From: Antedon mediterranea
Taxonomy: Eukaryota; Echinodermata; Crinoidea; Comatulida; Antedonidae
Assembly (NCBI RefSeq): GCF_964355755.1
Contig: NC_092679.1
Span: 22,506,432-22,570,431, forward strand
DNA: 64,000 nt
Reading direction: 5' to 3'
Part shown: one piece after another, positions 38,998-51,600 of the stretch
Layout: each line of letters starts with the position of its first letter
Numbering within the stretch: position 1 is the stretch's first letter
Notes under the pieces: generated by a model
Told to the model about the DNA's origin: nothing
The model's input: only the letters and a program-made list of their open reading frames with translations
The model's database searches: none
Made by a program: the position numbers and the translations under genes

Positions 38998-40662
38998 CGC
39001 TATGAAAGAAAGGAAACAACAACCGGTGGATAGGTGGTGGTGCGGTACGTGAACAATGAACTCAAAATATTTAGCCTACCACTGCTTAACATTTTAACAA
39101 CAAAGTTTTAACAAAATGACATTAATTATCAAAACCCCTTCAACTTAAAGTACCAATTGTTATTATGCTACCAAGATTTTGGAGAAAATATGACAATTTT
39201 ATCGCAAAAATAGAGAAATATTACCTGCCACAGATCGTTGTGTGTCGTTTTCGAAGAACGGTTCTCGAAATTCAGTCGAGAAATTATTATGCAAGGTTGA
39301 AGCGCGCGTTCGGGTATCCCCAGAAACACAATGTGGTAGAGCAAATTCGTATCAAAAATACTCGATAACGAGTACACTGAGGAACATACAATTTACGCAA
39401 GACCTTTTTTATTATTAATTCTACAAGCAAATAAAAAGAAAATTAGTATTAAACCTCATGATAATTATTTTTAAGAGGATATACCAACTGTTTTCAGATT
39501 TAGCTGAAGACTCAGCTAGTTGTAGGCGGGATTTTCCTTGGGAATCCAAAGCCATGATTGGTCAATTTCCTAAAATATCTAATGAATATTAATTTTTTAA
39601 TAGCGCCACCATGAAAAATGAAATTTTATAAGAATAAAAACTTATGTGTGCCACTAATCTATACTGTATACAGAATTGTTCTAACAACTCATTTTTATTC
39701 AAAATCAATAAGCTAAGATTACTTGATATATTCGTGAGAGCAAATACGAAAAAATGCAAAGTCCTATTACATTTGTAACGCATGACTGGTTTTAATCAAC
39801 TTCCAGGTATATTTTTAAAGTTAATTAGAGAGGCCAATCACCTGTGGTAATTAAATTAATTTAAATAATAGATGTACAATAATTCCATGTACAAAAATCG
39901 CGTAAGGTCAATTTATTATGTTGTTTTCAAAGAGATAAGTTAAGCTTTCCTTGTGTGTTATGGATTGAAGTATCATCCATACTATATTGTTAAAAACTCA
40001 ATTGTATTAATGTTTGTACAGTACTATCATGAAAAAAGCAGGCTGATCTTGCCCAACATGAAAATTATAAAGTTTGTGAATTTGTGAGTTTGGCAATATA
40101 ATATTGATTAAATTAGCGCAAGGAGTGCATGTAATATTCGTGTGGAATTCAAGGACATTTTAGGCCTGTACTTTTTAACAACAAAACGACAAATAATCTT
40201 CATTAAATACATCAACTTGGCTACAAACAATTAATAAAATAAAATAACAAATAATAACAAATAATCCAAACCATGTTATATTTTTTGGCATATGCCAACT
40301 GATAATGACGTTTAACCTGGCGTTTATAATTGCACAGAAATTTATTTTTATTTTGGCGGCAATTGCCTTTCATAACCATAAAACTAAAGTAGTGACCTTT
40401 TATTTTGACCTTTTATAAAAACAAATATTATTGTACATTTTAAAAAGCATAATGAATACTTGTTAGTAGATTATTTTGTAAATATAATAGAACAGTACTT
40501 AACTTTAATTTTAAAGCTAAAATTGTTGTATTAAAAATTATTCTAAGTGAAAATAAATGTTATAAAGTGAACTTGTATTGTTCATGTCTTACCGATTCCG
40601 CGCGAAACTTACGAAGTAAACAAACCGTACACTAAATTAACTTACTGCAAAGTTTGGTTAAA
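38998..40662. other. Shared promoter region of BAZ1A and POLE2
   Basis: The two genes are head-to-head, so this 1.66 kb should hold both promoters and 5' UTRs. The BAZ1A side (39150-39380) is richer in CG dinucleotides (GAAGCGCGCGTTCGGG at about 39300). The POLE2 side carries an E2F-like site. Open frames on both strands at 39165-39377 match no family I know and are probably UTR or chance. Confidence 0.55.
40600..40607 (-). promoter_or_regulatory. E2F-like site upstream of POLE2
   Basis: GCGCGAAA, the complement of TTTCGCGC, fits the E2F consensus TTTSGCGC exactly. It lies 56 bp upstream of the POLE2 start codon in an otherwise very AT-rich stretch. E2F control of replication genes at S phase is well established in animals; its use here is inferred. 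Confidence 0.55.
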
Positions 40663-43600
40663 ATGACGTCTAAGATGAAACCACTCATAATTTCAACTTT
40701 TAAAATGAATGGATTATCACTTAGAAGGTAAGAAGTAACTATATTGATAGCAAGCAATGCGATATTCCATCATGTCAAGCTAGGCCTAGCTAGCAGTAGC
40801 AAAACATTCAACAATCAACATTTAGGCCTACCTAGCTACTAGGCTAGGGGCTATATAGGCTATGCCCTAGGCCTATCCAGAATCCAACAAAACAACCTCC
40901 CTGCCTAGACCGTTCCCTGGACCCTGCCTTGACGGTGCGGCCTAGCAATTGTAATGCCTATCTATGTCTGCAATATACATTAGTACCTAATTACTGGTGT
41001 CTGATATGAATAAATAATTATTAATATTAATATAAAATATAGAATAGGCCTATTTGTGAAATCCAATTCTTTAATTAATAATAATAGATAATATATTTTT
41101 GTAAAATATTTATTTGTTTAAAATAATTATTATATTTTAGGCTTATTAGTATTCGGCCTAATATTTTTTTCTTTTTAAGTTATAATATTTGATTGTATAG
41201 GCTAGCATTAATTATTTAAATAAAATTGTTAAAAATGATATCATATCATGGTATTTTAATTCATAATTTTATGTTAATTTTATGTTTTTAGTGATGCGAG
41301 TAAAATGTTAGTCGACGTACTAAATCCACTGAATGAGGATGAGCGAACGGAATGGCTTGATAAAATAATAGACTGTATTCAAAAACAACAATGTAAGCTC
41401 TTAAATATAAATATAAATTTTAATAAATCAATGAATGTTCAAATATAAGTTAAATTATTATTTATTTCCCAATAAAATGAAAATGTATTTTAAGGTGAGT
41501 CTACACTATCAAACTGTATGTGACAAAAAAATGACCATATATGGGCATGATGATATCATATCACTGCCATATTGTGGCACATCACACTTTTTTTGTCAAA
41601 CTAGTTTGATAGTGTAGACCAAAACATTTCTTCATGTTCCTGTGATGCTAATTCATTTTGTTATTTTAGTAAACACTGCAATGATTGGTCGATCTGAAGT
41701 TGAAGCAGCCATTGAGGAGTGTAATGAAGATGCCGAAGAGGAGTCGGACAAAATTCTATCAGTTATCGATGCGTTTAATATTCCAATGTTTACATATAAC
41801 AATGAGCGTAAAAAATTGCTATTGTAAGTAAAGTACTGACGCAAGTACAAAAGACCTACCAGTAAAATAACAAACTGGGCATCTGCCTAACGCAGTGGTA
41901 ATCCCTTACAAAAGACCTACCAGTAAAATAACAAACTGGGCATCTGCCTAATGCAGTGGTAATCCCTTACAAAAGACCTACCAGTAAAATAACAAACTGG
42001 ACATCTGCCTAATGCAGTGGTAATCCCTTACAAAAGACCTACTACCAGTAAAATAACAAACTGGGCATCTGCCTAATCCAGTGGTAATCCCTTACAAAAG
42101 ACCTACCAGTAAAATAACAAACTGGACATCTGCCTAATGCAGTGGTAATCCCTTACAAAAGACCTACTACCAGTAAAATAACAAACTGGGCATCTGCCTA
42201 ATCCAGTGGTAATCCCTTACAAAAGACCTACCAGTAAAATAACAAACTGGGCATCTGCCTAACGCAGTGGTAATCCCTTACAAAAGACCTACCAGTAAAA
42301 TAACAAACTGGGCATCTGCCTAACGCAGTGGTAATCCCTTACAAAAGACCTACCAGTAAAATAACAAACTGGGCATCTGCCTAACGCAGTGGTAATCCCT
42401 TACAAAAGACCTACCAGTAAAATAACAAACTGGGCATCTGCCTAACGCAGTGGTAATCCCTTACAAAAGACCTACCAGTAAAATAACAAACTGGGCATCT
42501 GCCTAACGCAGTGGTAATCCCTTACAAAAGACCTACCAGTAAAATAACAAACTGGGCGTCTGCCTAACGCAGTGGTAATCCCTTACAAAAGACCTACCAG
42601 TAAAATAACAAACTGAGCATCTGCCTAACGCAGTGGTAATCCCTTACAAAAGACCTACCAGTAAAATAACAAACTGGGCATCTGCCTAATCCAGTGGTAA
42701 TCCCTTATTAATTAAACTGACTGTTAAACTGAACCTAACCCCTAAAAAATAGACCAAAACATTAGCATTATTATTTATACTATACTATATCGATTTATAA
42801 AGAAAGACCAAAGCGCTGTACAATAATTATTTTGTATTATAATTTTGATGGCTATTCTATTAATTGAAATTTATTAAAATAAATCAAAACTAAATTATTA
42901 TTATAAATCTCATTACATATTAATTATTAATGGACACAATATTTAAAAATATTTCTTTGTAGAAACAAACGTTTACCAAGTCTGCATGGTAAGGCAAAAG
43001 ACAAAGCAAATTTGTTTTCAGAACGATATACAATTCTACACCAAAGAACGAGTAGACATAATTTATTTACCCCACCTGTTCTAGGTTCGTTACCAGAAGA
43101 AAAATCACACAAGTTCCAAGTAAGAATTCTTGTTGCCTTTACTAAATGACTAAAACCAAGCCTGTAGCCAGGGGAGGGTGTTCAAAGGTTGGAACTCTTT
43201 TTCATTAAGTGCCCTTGTAACTCAGTCTAATGATCTCCAAAAGTGGCTATTTTTCTCTAGATCTCTGGTTGTATAGCCCGTGTCTTCTGGTCAATATGTC
43301 ATGATAGGTCTTCCCACCTTTCTCTGGTCTCCAGGAAAAGTGATCATAAATTGGCTTTACTAACTTACATTTGTTCCCCATTAAAAAAAGGAAACCCTGT
43401 AAAAACCATAACTACAGGCTTGAGTTCGTCTTGATAACTTTTTAATTTGCTTATTTTTAAATTTTTTTAATCTATTTTAGTTGAAACCAGTTGAGTATTT
43501 ACTTGGAAGCTCCTCAAAATTAGGAGAAATAATCGTTCTAGGGATGCTAACTCAAATTAAAGAGGTAGGTATTAGAATAAATATAATCTAACTTATCAAT

Positions 43601-46600
43601 ATACACACCATTGAGCCTATACTTTTGTTGCATAATAAGGGAATGACTGGAAACTCAATAAAAGAAAATTAAGATTCTTACTGTATGACCTCATTTACTT
43701 GCTTGTTGGCGCCAACTTTTTACTTTGATTCTTTTTCAGGGAAAATATCATTTAGAAGATCCTACTGGAGCAGTGGAACTTGATCTCAGTAAAGCAATAT
43801 CCTTTAACATAATACATTTTGTTCAAGGGTTATTTCAGGTTTATCATCATTGATTAATTGGAGACAAAATAGATGCCAAACTTGCCCCAGCTGAGCAAAA
43901 ATTAAACCCAAAACGTGGGACCTTGCATGAATATCCAGTATTGTTTGTGTTATTCCTTTAACCACTCAGCACCAGTTTCATAGTGGTTTATTCACAGAGA
44001 GTTGTTTTGTACTTGCTGAGGGTTGGTATGAGGATGAGGTGTTTCATATCAATGCATTCGGCTTTCCACCATCAGAACCAAACGAAGTAACAAGGTATGA
44101 AAATATTTATGGGTTAAATGGAGAGAATTTTTCAAGCGCTGAAAGATTGAAAATGCTAAGCAGAGTTGAATGGGCAGTCGGGTTTTCAATGAATGAAAAT
44201 CTTCTCCCTTTTAAAAAAATACAAAGAAGAACGTATTATGAGTTGAATTGAGAGAATATTGAAATTGAAAAATTGACTGTTATATATAAATACATGTACA
44301 GTATAACCACTAATTAATTGTTTTGATTTGGAGAGAATAAACTGTATTGAAATTATATATTTACCTAGGGATTTTTTTGGCAATACAAATTTCTTTGGCG
44401 GATCATCTGCAACCTCTGTGAAATCTTCTAAGCGATTGAAAGCGATTGAACTGGATAATGAAGACGCCATGTTTGTATTTCTTTCTGAAGTCTGGCTGGA
44501 TCAACTTAAAGTCCGAGAAAAGCTACATACTTTGTTTTCAGGTCTTGCGGATATGCCACCAACTTGTTTTGTCTTTTGTGGCAATTTTACATCAACACCA
44601 TACGGCAGCAACCATGTGAAAATATTAAAAGGTTAGTTATTGGCAAATAATAGATAGTTATTTCTGGTCAGTCATTTCTATACGTTTTCCTAATAAAGGT
44701 TTTGGTATTTCAGAATCGTTACAGACGTTACAATCCATGCTACAAGAGTTTCCAAATTTACTTGAAAGCAGCAAATTTGTGTTTGTGCCCGGACCACAGG
44801 ACCCTGGACCAGGAAAGATCCTTCCCAGGTATGTACATTGTTTTATGATTTATCTCTCTTGTAAACTTGGCAGCCACTTTGAAAAGGAAACATGTCATCC
44901 GCTATTGGAATATTTCTCTATGATCCTGGCAACCCCATGCTGTTTCAGTTTTGACTGGCTTTTGCCTTCTATATGTCTTGAATTATATAATAGATAGGAT
45001 AGATCAAATAATTATATATATTCATACTAATATGTATATATATTTATATAAGTAAAACTTAAAAAAAAGAGATAAGGGAAAGGGAAGAAAAGAAGAAGAA
45101 AAGAGAGAAAGAAAAGTGAAAGAAGAAGTAAGGAAAAAAAAAATAATAATAATAATAATAATAATTGATAATAATAATTATAAATAAATAAGGGAGTCAG
45201 TTTCTCTCTGTAAAAGAATAACTAAATAGAATAATAATACACAACCAAATACAGTAGAGCTAGCAAAACAGAGTTGGAGGAGCAGAGTCTTCACATATGA
45301 AGTTGGCTCCTAATACGAAGAAGAAGAAGAAGAAAGCAAGCCAGGAACACCTGTATGTAGTGTCATTTTCAACAGCGGAAGCAATGATAAATAGGTTAAA
45401 CTATAGCCTAGCTTGAGACTTTTTATGTAAAAATCCTGGCTACAGGTTTGTTGATAGGCGTTAGTTTAAATCCTGTTGACTTTGTTCAGCAAGGTGACCC
45501 ACTCACCTATGCATATACAAAAAGTATTAAGTACTATTAACAAACAATCTGACATGGCCTTTTGTTTATTTCTATTCGTGTATTTCCCTTGTAGAGCTGC
45601 AATACCTAAATGTATAACTGAAGAGTTCTGTAAAAATATTCCTGGTGCAATATTTACTACAAATCCATGCAGGTAAGTTGTTTCAAGCTTAATAGGTGTA
45701 AGATACAAACGAACAATGTTAAAAAGTTCCTAGTGTAATATTTTCTTCAATCCTAAATTAGACTTCCATACAATATTTAGAATTTATCTTTGTTTTTGTA
45801 GGATTCAGTATTGCACGCAGGAGATGATTATTTTCCGTGAGAATATCGTCACTAAAATGTGTCGGAACTGTGTCCGTTTTCCAGAAGCGGGATCAGATAT
45901 ACCAAATCACGTAAGGAAATAAATATTTTGTAGGATATGAAAAACCCAAAGATGTTATAAATGAAAACTAGATAGACAACTCCACAATAGAATCCAAGTT
46001 AAAAATGTGTCCAACCCATGAAACCTTACATTTATATTGTCAGTTATGTTATTGTATACACAATGTAAAATATCAGAATTTATGAAAGCATAACCAAACA
46101 AGAAAGGGGGCTATACATCAAACTATAGAGAGCACTATTAAAACAATCTTATGCATCCGCATTTATAGTCAACAATGCTAGAATATGTGTTGAGAAGACT
46201 TATCTTTTGCCTGTTATGCCATATTTAGAACCTAAATAATAAATTTACATTAGCCCACTGGTCCGCTGCGGAGTACTACTCCTGCGTCCAGTAATGATGT
46301 CATAGTACGTCTGCATCCAGGTCTGACTGTAATGCTATCCATGTTTTTATTTACAGTTTGTGAAGACTGTGATATCACAGAGCCATCTTTGTCCCCTCCC
46401 TCTTCATGTGGCACCCATATACTGGAGTTATGATTCGGCCCTGCGCCTTTATCCCCTTCCTGATCTGGTTGTGTTTGGTGATAAATGTGATCCCTTCACC
46501 AAAACCAACACAAACTGCATATGTGTCAACACTGTAAGTTTGAATTCTTATATTTTAAAAGCTTTAATAATAATTTTTCTACAAAATAATTTAACGTTAA

Positions 46601-46944
46601 ATATTTCACAATATTTCAAGAGGGTGACCCAGCTAGTTTTAGCTGATTTCTTGAGGTCCTCAAAACAAAAGTGAAGTTGTCATTCTCAGCAATCTATTAT
46701 TTCACCTCCTATTGCCATTTTTTGTACATTTTATATTGGGTTTTTTTCTGACAATAACAGTAAAATATAATATATGAAAAGTAAAGATGGAATATAGTAA
46801 AATAGATATATCCAAATCTATGCAAAATCATTTAATTTAACTTTTTACATTTTTTTTCAGGGTTCTTTCTCAAATGGTGGCTACTGTTTTAAAGTCTACT
46901 ACCCAAAAACAAAAGAAGTTGAAGACAGTAAAATTGATGAGTAA
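40663..46944 (+). CDS. POLE2: DNA polymerase epsilon subunit 2 (B subunit)
   Basis: Thirteen exons join in phase to 521 residues (human POLE2: 527): 40663-40727, 41292-41392, 41670-41823, 42963-43119, 43481-43564, 43740-43796, 43973-44094, 44369-44631, 44714-44828, 45595-45672, 45802-45910, 46357-46533, 46861-46944. The B subunit supports the leading-strand replicase; it has an N-terminal helical domain, an OB fold and an inactive calcineurin-like phosphodiesterase domain. Matching blocks include [93 protein letters not shown] and MCRNCVRFP. The 43796/43973 junction is an AT-AC intron; all others are GT-AG. The poly(A) signal AATAAA is at 47079-47084. Confidence 0.96.
41491..41620. mobile_element. 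MITE, TAAAGCT family, copy 6
   Basis: Inverted ends (TAAGGTGAGTCTACACTATC / GATAGTGTAGACC) and the usual interior, in POLE2 intron 2, 50 bp before exon 3. Confidence 0.85.
41850..42710. repeat. Minisatellite, 61-bp unit, about 14 copies
   Basis: Head-to-tail copies beginning ACAAAAGACCTACCAGTAAA, with very few differences between copies. A few copies carry a 3-bp TAC duplication (ACCTACTACCAG) or CC for CG in the CTAACGCAG block. It fills most of POLE2 intron 3. The near-identity implies recent expansion. Confidence 0.95.
43797..43972 (+). other. U12-type AT-AC intron of POLE2
   Basis: The intron starts ATATCCTTT, the full U12 5' splice-site consensus, and ends in AC after a branch-site-like TCCTTTAAC (43954-43962) whose A lies about 11 nt from the end. 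Removing 43797-43972 gives ...DLSKA|QFHSGLF..., matching the human DLSKAQFHSGLY block with no gap. No GT-AG alternative keeps the Gln codon. Confidence 0.88.
43880..43975 (-). mobile_element. Possible tRNA(Leu/Ser)-like SINE overlapping the U12 intron end
   Basis: Minus-strand reading shows GGTGCTGAGTGGTTAAAGG, close to a Leu/Ser-type A box, and a weak B-box-like GGGTTTAATTTTTG about 60 bp later. Ends are unclear; chance resemblance is possible. Confidence 0.35.
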
Positions 46945-48628
46945 ACAAATATATATTAGGCTTGAATGAAAAAATATATATCTGCAACCCAGGAACTATG
47001 ACTGTATAGACAATTGCCAAATGTTTTATTGTGAACAGTTTCTATTCAATATATATTTAATTTTTTGTAACATTTTTAAATAAAGTTCTTTAAAACAGTG
47101 TATAATAAAATGTGAATATAAAGTGAATATAAAGTGTTATATGTATTTTAGTATTTTTTTCAGTACTACATTTAATTTGCATATTCAAAGAGAATTCCCT
47201 TCAATTAAAGACCACTTAGAGAGTGTTTTAATGAAAGAGAATTATAGATATTATGACTATGGATTAACGTTCCACTGTCTTAACCACTCACTCATCATGG
47301 TTTAATGGTAGGTAGGTTTTGATATCAAAACTGACGTGTTATATCTATAGGTGGTAGGTGGATCAAATACTGAACATTACTGTAACAACTTAAATAGAAA
47401 CACAACATATGTTAGTGATCTTCGGAGTTCATTCAACCAATAAAATACACAATACACATCAAATTTATGAATATATTTATTGTAGAAATATAATTTTTAA
47501 TTGTAAACACATAAAACATTCATATATTATATAACACATTAATTAATAAGAAAATATATATTTGATTTCATTAATTATACCTACCACCATTATTAGAAAT
47601 ATGTAATTAATAATTTTATAATAGGTTACAATGAACAGGTAAGGGTACACCATATGAAAATATATTTGATTTAAACTTATCTCACAGTATTATAGTTTGA
47701 AAATACATGACATCAATTAGTTAGGATCAGAAAAAAGAAATTAGTAATAAAATATATTCTCCCATTTGTTTACCGTTTTATTTTGCAACAGTCCCACAAT
47801 TATTACGGTTTTAACAGGCAGTATGAGGTAAAAATAGTATTATGTAGAAAATCTGAAAACATTAAAACACTTTTCACTTATAAAATTGTTGATAAATGTT
47901 ATCAATAAAATATTTTGTTTCTCAATATACACCATAATACAATAAAAACGGGATGGAATTAATATAATTGTAATATTACAATAATTGTTGCGTTACATAA
48001 TACGTTTATTTACATACTTTTTTCAGTCAATTACTGAAATTATTGAAAAATATCAACTTACAGAATAAAAATATGCTTTTCAGAAATCATTATTGAAAGA
48101 TAACATATTTCAATATAAAAGACTAATTACTACATAAAAACAAACATTTTGAAATAGTTCATTAAACTGTTGAAAAAATTAATTTAAAAAATTGATTAAA
48201 AATGTATGATAATCAAGGATTATTAAATTTTAAAATACAGTTAAAAACTAGGTAAAAATATGAGTGGTTTACTATTGGTCACTTTTTTAACCTGATAATT
48301 CTAGAGTGACCTATGCATTATTATATTATCCACATCAAACTTAACGTCACTTAAAAGTACTTTAATTTTCAAGGCACACTGAACTGTTCCCTAATTGTCT
48401 ATGCATCATGGAATGTCTACATTTAAAATATTGATAAAAATAGTCAATGTACAAGGTTATAGGTTATAGGTTATAGGTTACCTATTCTAAAATGCATTAT
48501 TATATTATTATATTAATATAAGTATTACTATTTTCAAGGCATGCATACTTGACTAATTGATAAAATAAACTAGTTAAAACATTGGTCATTTCCTAATGGT
48601 CAAGAACCTAAATAAATTCTAGTGTTAC
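46945..48628. other. Intergenic region between convergent POLE2 and AMN
   Basis: Very AT-rich, no gene seen. It holds the POLE2 poly(A) signal (47079-47084). A TTTATT near 47476 could serve AMN on the minus strand. A short AGGTTATAGGTTATAGGTTA repeat lies at about 48455-48480. Confidence 0.5.
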
Positions 48629-51600
48629 TTAGGCATCGGCCTCGTTATCGACACCAAACGTGACGTCACTTATGTGAAGGGGGTTCGCGAATCCTCTTCC
48701 GTCGTCGTCGATTGTGGCAGGTTCCGAATCATCCAGATCATCTGGAAGAGGATTGGTGAAGGCTTTGACACCATCTTCTTCAGCCGGAGCAGTCTTCTTC
48801 ATCATTTTGTCTGGCATATCATCCGGTAATGGGTTTGAGAAGGCTAACATATCCTGGCGACGCTCTTCCGTTGGTGATAAACTCGAGAATGATGTGTCGT
48901 CGCTGAGAGTTGGAAAAGGTCGCGATGGGTCCATGTAGAAATTTTCCTTTAGAATAAAGACAATTGATTTAAAATGAATGTACTGTAATATAATAATAAA
49001 GATCAGATTTGAAAATGGATTTTTGCAGTGAGTCTATTGCACATATATATAGAAGATTACTACTTATGATGAATTTAGCATAGGAGGTAGTAATATAATA
49101 TTAATATCCAACAAATTGTCTTAAACCTTTTATAAAAGTATTCCTAGGTCTTACCTTTGTTGGACTGTCATACATAGGGTTGTCAAAGCCTTGCGTCGGA
49201 CGGCCTGGATCCCTCATGAAATCAACCACTGCAATTCCTGGTGCCATCTCGATGTTTGCATCTAATGGGTCATCTTTCTGAAACCAACTTCTGCTGAAAG
49301 GTCTGTAAACAAAATATAAAATATGAAACTAAATCAAATAACATTTACAGTGTGAATTACCCATACAGTTTTAACCAGTCAAATGTCTGGTTTAAACCAG
49401 TCATATCTAGTTTAAACCAGTCATATATCTAGTTTAAACCAGTCATACATCTAGTTTAAACCAGTCATACATCTAGTCTAAACAAATACTTGTATTATGC
49501 TATACCTTGTTTTGACAAACAAATAACTAAGCACAATCGTAACAACCAAAGCAATGAGGACAGCAATCACGATACCAGTAACAGCTCCTGCACCCAGATC
49601 TAAAAAAAAAATCATAACAAATTACCAGAATTATTTAATCATTAAATATTACTGTAAACATAATTATTGATAAAACAAGTTAATTTTAGCATAAATCATA
49701 CTATCAATCTCTCTTTTATCCTTGAACACTGTAACATATAAACGTTTACCATGTCAACTGCAATAGTCCTATGCTTTTAAAAAGTTAACATTATGTACAA
49801 AAAGATAGAGCCTCTTACTTTCTTGTTGGCTGTAGTCCTTCCCATCTGACGTCATTGACAGAGATATATTTAGCAAGCCATACTTGTTGTCTGAAAAACG
49901 AGACGAAATATTAGATACTAAGCGAAAAAGTAGTCAAACCATTTTGATAAAAAAGACAACATCTGAATTAATACCATTGGTGATGGGGGAACACAACACT
50001 TTTACACAAACACACCCCTATCCCTCCCCCTCCTCGTCCCCCCACTGCCACAAAATAAACCTTTACCCCAACACCCATAATTATAAAACACCTCAACTCC
50101 CAATTCAACTCGGGCACATTCTCACTCAGTCACATGCAAACCGTCTTCTCTTCACACTACTCTCTTTAAATGCAACCTACTTTGTGAGAGAGCATCATTA
50201 ATTTCCGCAGCTTTATCAGAGGCAGCTTGTCCGTTATTTGTGCCAGGGACGTTATCGGTTAACACCATTTGAATTTTATTGCCAGTTACTTTTGATATGT
50301 ACAAGTACACTTCAGCGTCTGTTTCTCTCTTTTTTCTATCCTATACAAATAAATACAAAAATAATGGTTAGGTTTTTTTAATTTGATGTATTTTTCCTAA
50401 TGATATCGTATTTTGATATTTGGGATTTCCACATTTCTTGTATTCTTGAGCAAAACACTTGCATTGCCTCATCCTTCAGATAGGATGTAAAGCTATTGGT
50501 GCTGTGTAAATTTGCACAAAAAAGAACACTATTTTAAAAAACAGGGGATCATCTCTCAGTTTGCTCAAACTTCTTTCTAAAAATCTTTCTACACTATCAA
50601 ACTAGTTTGACAAACAAAAATTGTGATGTGCCCAAATATGGTAGTGATACATCTAAATATACTGTAGTAATCATATGACATCATCATGTCCATATATGGG
50701 CACATCACATTTTTTTGTCACATTGTATTAGTAGTTTGTGTAGTACAGTAGGTTGTGCCTCTGGCCCATCATATAATAAAAAGTGTTAACAATTTTCAGT
50801 CTTGCGGATCATAGTAAGCGGCAGCACTATGACTACCATGGGTCTCAGACAACCTAATCTGAATTCTGTCAGTTTCCAGTGAACTGAGTAAGATTGCCAA
50901 TTATATTTTATATAATAGTAGCCATACGTACTCTAGTTCCCATGAATTCCACGGATGAATACGCGTCGTACATATCTTGCTCAAATACTTTCATATTAAA
51001 TTTGTTTGAATCATAATTCATGCTTAATATTGCTCCTGTAATTAATAACAGACAATTATATTAGTGTATCATAGTAATAATAATTTAGTGCCTTGAACCT
51101 ACAAGAGTTGCGTAAGATCAGGGGTTCCTCAGGGGTCTGTGCTTGGACCCCTGTTATTTAATATATATGTTAATGATCTACATATGCACCTACATGCAAA
51201 ACCATATCAATATGCAGACGACACTTGCATTGCTAAATGTATAATGACGGAGGAAGATAGTTTATCTCTGCAACAGGACATTGACACGATCTCCTGGTGG
51301 TCAGCACTTAATTCACTTTCCCTTAACCCTAATAAATGTCAAGTGCTGTCATTGTCCAGAAAACGAGATCCCGTTGTTCCATCTTACAATCTAAATGGAC
51401 ATGAACTCATGAACGTTAATGACATTACGTTACTTGGTGTGGTAATATCCCATAATTTGTCATGGGCACATCAGGTAGATAATGTAACTTTGAAATGCAA
51501 TAGGATGTTAGGTTTTATACGGTCAATTGCCACAGGTTGTTCTACACCTGTTTTACTTAAACTTTATAAATGTCTTGTTCTTCCCCATATTCAATATTGC

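Noticed and set aside
39165..39377. Small open frames on both strands near the BAZ1A start
   Set aside because: No family match and no splice context; more likely 5' UTR or promoter DNA.
49884..50201. Plus-strand 105-codon frame
   Set aside because: It covers an AMN intron and overlaps an AMN exon on the other strand; low-complexity Pro/Ser composition with no homologue I know.
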